From: Eggerthellaceae bacterium UBA3686
GTDB taxonomy: Bacteria > Actinomycetota > Coriobacteriia > Coriobacteriales > Eggerthellaceae
DNA length: 22,799 nucleotides
NCBI GenBank assembly: GCA_002371495.1
Contig: DFIX01000013.1
Location: forward strand, 66,305-89,103
Reading direction: 5' to 3'
Each line of letters starts with the position of its first letter. The stretch's first letter is position 1. Under the pieces are notes generated by a model. That model saw nothing but the letters and a program-made list of their open reading frames with translations. It had not been told where the DNA came from and made no database searches. Below, piece by piece: positions 21,975-22,799 of the stretch. The position numbers were made by a program, and so were the translations under genes.

Positions 21975-22754
21975 CTACACCGCCCCGAAACGTCGGTCGC
22001 GCGCCTGGTACGAGAGAAGCGCGCGCAAGAACTCGTAGCGGTCGAAATCGGGCCACAGCACGTCGGTGCAGTAAAACTCGGTATAGGCCAGCTGCCACAG
22101 CAGGAAATTCGACACCCGCATCTCCCCCGACGTGCGGATCAGCAGCTCGGGATCGGGAATGCCGGCGGTGTACAATCCGCGCTCGAACAGCTCTTCTGTA
22201 ATTTCGGGCGCTTGCCCGTTTTCGTTGACGCAGCGGGCCATCTCTTCCGCTAGGGCCTTGGCCGCATGCAGGATCTCTTGGCGCGAGCCGTAGTTGACGG
22301 CGACGACGAGCGTCATGCCGTCGTTGTCCTTGGTCTTTTGCCAAGCCTCCTCGAACGCTTCGCGCGTCTCGTTGGGAAGCTTTGACATATCGCCGATCGT
22401 CATGACCCTCACATGCTCTTCGTGAAGGCCGTCGACCTCGGCCAACATCGTCTTGGCAAAAAGGTTCATGAGCCCCTCGACCTCGTCGTCGGGGCGTTTC
22501 CAGTTCTCGGTAGAGAACGAGTAAATGGTGAGGAACCGCACGCCCGAATCGCTCGCCGCGCGAATGGTCTCGCGCACGGCTTCGATGCCCGCTTTGTGCC
22601 CGCGCAAACGGTTAAGGGCGCGTTTCTTGGCCCAACGCCCGTTACCGTCCATAATGACGGCAACGTGTTTTGGCACGCGCGATTCGTTGAGCGAGCGCGG
22701 ATCGAGCCCGACAGGCGGGTTCGGGTATATTTCCGTCACAGGTTTAGCGAACAT
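21975..22754 (-). CDS. uppS: Isoprenyl transferase (undecaprenyl diphosphate synthase)
   Basis: A 259-residue cis-prenyltransferase. Asp36 in VAVIMDGNGRWAKKR is the magnesium-binding catalytic residue. FSTENWKRP follows, and the C-terminal RTSGEMRVSNFLLWQLAYTE carries the RxSxxxRxSNFxxWQ signature. It condenses isopentenyl diphosphate with farnesyl diphosphate to give the lipid carrier for cell-wall synthesis. The start at 22754 has GTAGG just upstream. It heads the uppS-cdsA-dxr cluster at the edge of the window; in many bacteria frr lies just upstream, outside this window. Confidence 0.96.
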   Translation of the reverse strand: MFAKPVTEIYPNPPVGLDPRSLNESRVPKHVAVIMDGNGRWAKKRALNRLRGHKAGIEAVRETIRAASDSGVRFLTIYSFSTENWKRPDDEVEGLMNLFAKTMLAEVDGLHEEHVRVMTIGDMSKLPNETREAFEEAWQKTKDNDGMTLVVAVNYGSRQEILHAAKALAEEMARCVNENGQAPEITEELFERGLYTAGIPDPELLIRTSGEMRVSNFLLWQLAYTEFYCTDVLWPDFDRYEFLRALLSYQARDRRFGAV

Positions 22755-22799
22755 AACAACCTACTCGTTCGTCTTGAAAATGTGAAAAAGGGGTCTGAC

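Noticed and set aside
1..22799. CRISPR arrays, transposases, phage genes, rRNA or tRNA genes
   Set aside because: None was found on reading both strands; the only repeats are the elements listed.

Overview
The window is GC-rich, gene-dense chromosomal DNA. It most resembles an anaerobic actinobacterium of the class Coriobacteriia, probably near Eggerthellaceae. This rests on protein style and gene content: a Tat-exported DMSO-reductase-family molybdoenzyme with its own LysR regulator, acetate kinase, Cys-rich DUF1847 and DUF2284 proteins, and the MEP pathway enzyme Dxr. I could not search a database, so the genus is not assigned. I see no phage, transposase, CRISPR array, rRNA or tRNA.

Region 1 (1-6501, all plus strand): an EamA/DMT permease, apparently leaderless; a MOSC protein behind a structured 5' leader; a NUDIX hydrolase and DUF1847 pair; an FMN alpha-hydroxy-acid oxidase-like protein followed by DUF2284; and acetate kinase. 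DUF1847, the oxidase-like protein and DUF2284 each begin with a four-cysteine cluster, so they may form a small metal or redox module.

Region 2 (6725-12867, minus strand): a respiratory operon dmsA-dmsB-torD-dmsC (Tat-exported molybdopterin catalytic subunit, four-cluster ferredoxin, chaperone, membrane anchor), followed by a sugar O-acetyltransferase. A LysR regulator (13009-13902) diverges from dmsA. The 141-bp gap between them holds two T-N11-A palindromes whose centres are 30 bp apart. The MOSC protein earlier in the window fits the same molybdenum-cofactor theme.

Region 3 (13951-18954): a CobW-family GTPase, a 428-bp gap with an 89-nt near-continuous hairpin, a second LysR regulator, and a convergent CtpE-like P-type ATPase with Gln in place of the usual TM4 Glu.

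Region 4 (19069-22754, minus strand): uppS-cdsA-dxr, the isoprenoid and phospholipid precursor cluster. CdsA carries an acidic N-terminal extension of about 175 residues. A 368-bp gap splits cdsA from dxr and contains two palindromic elements. One of them, 20381-20474, is homologous to 5110-5216 downstream of the DUF2284 gene. Together they look like two copies of an uncharacterised interspersed intergenic repeat, with base-pair-preserving differences in a hairpin.

The most interesting non-coding signals are that repeat pair, the long hairpin at 15239-15327, and the structured leader of the MOSC gene, whose last stem covers the ribosome binding site.
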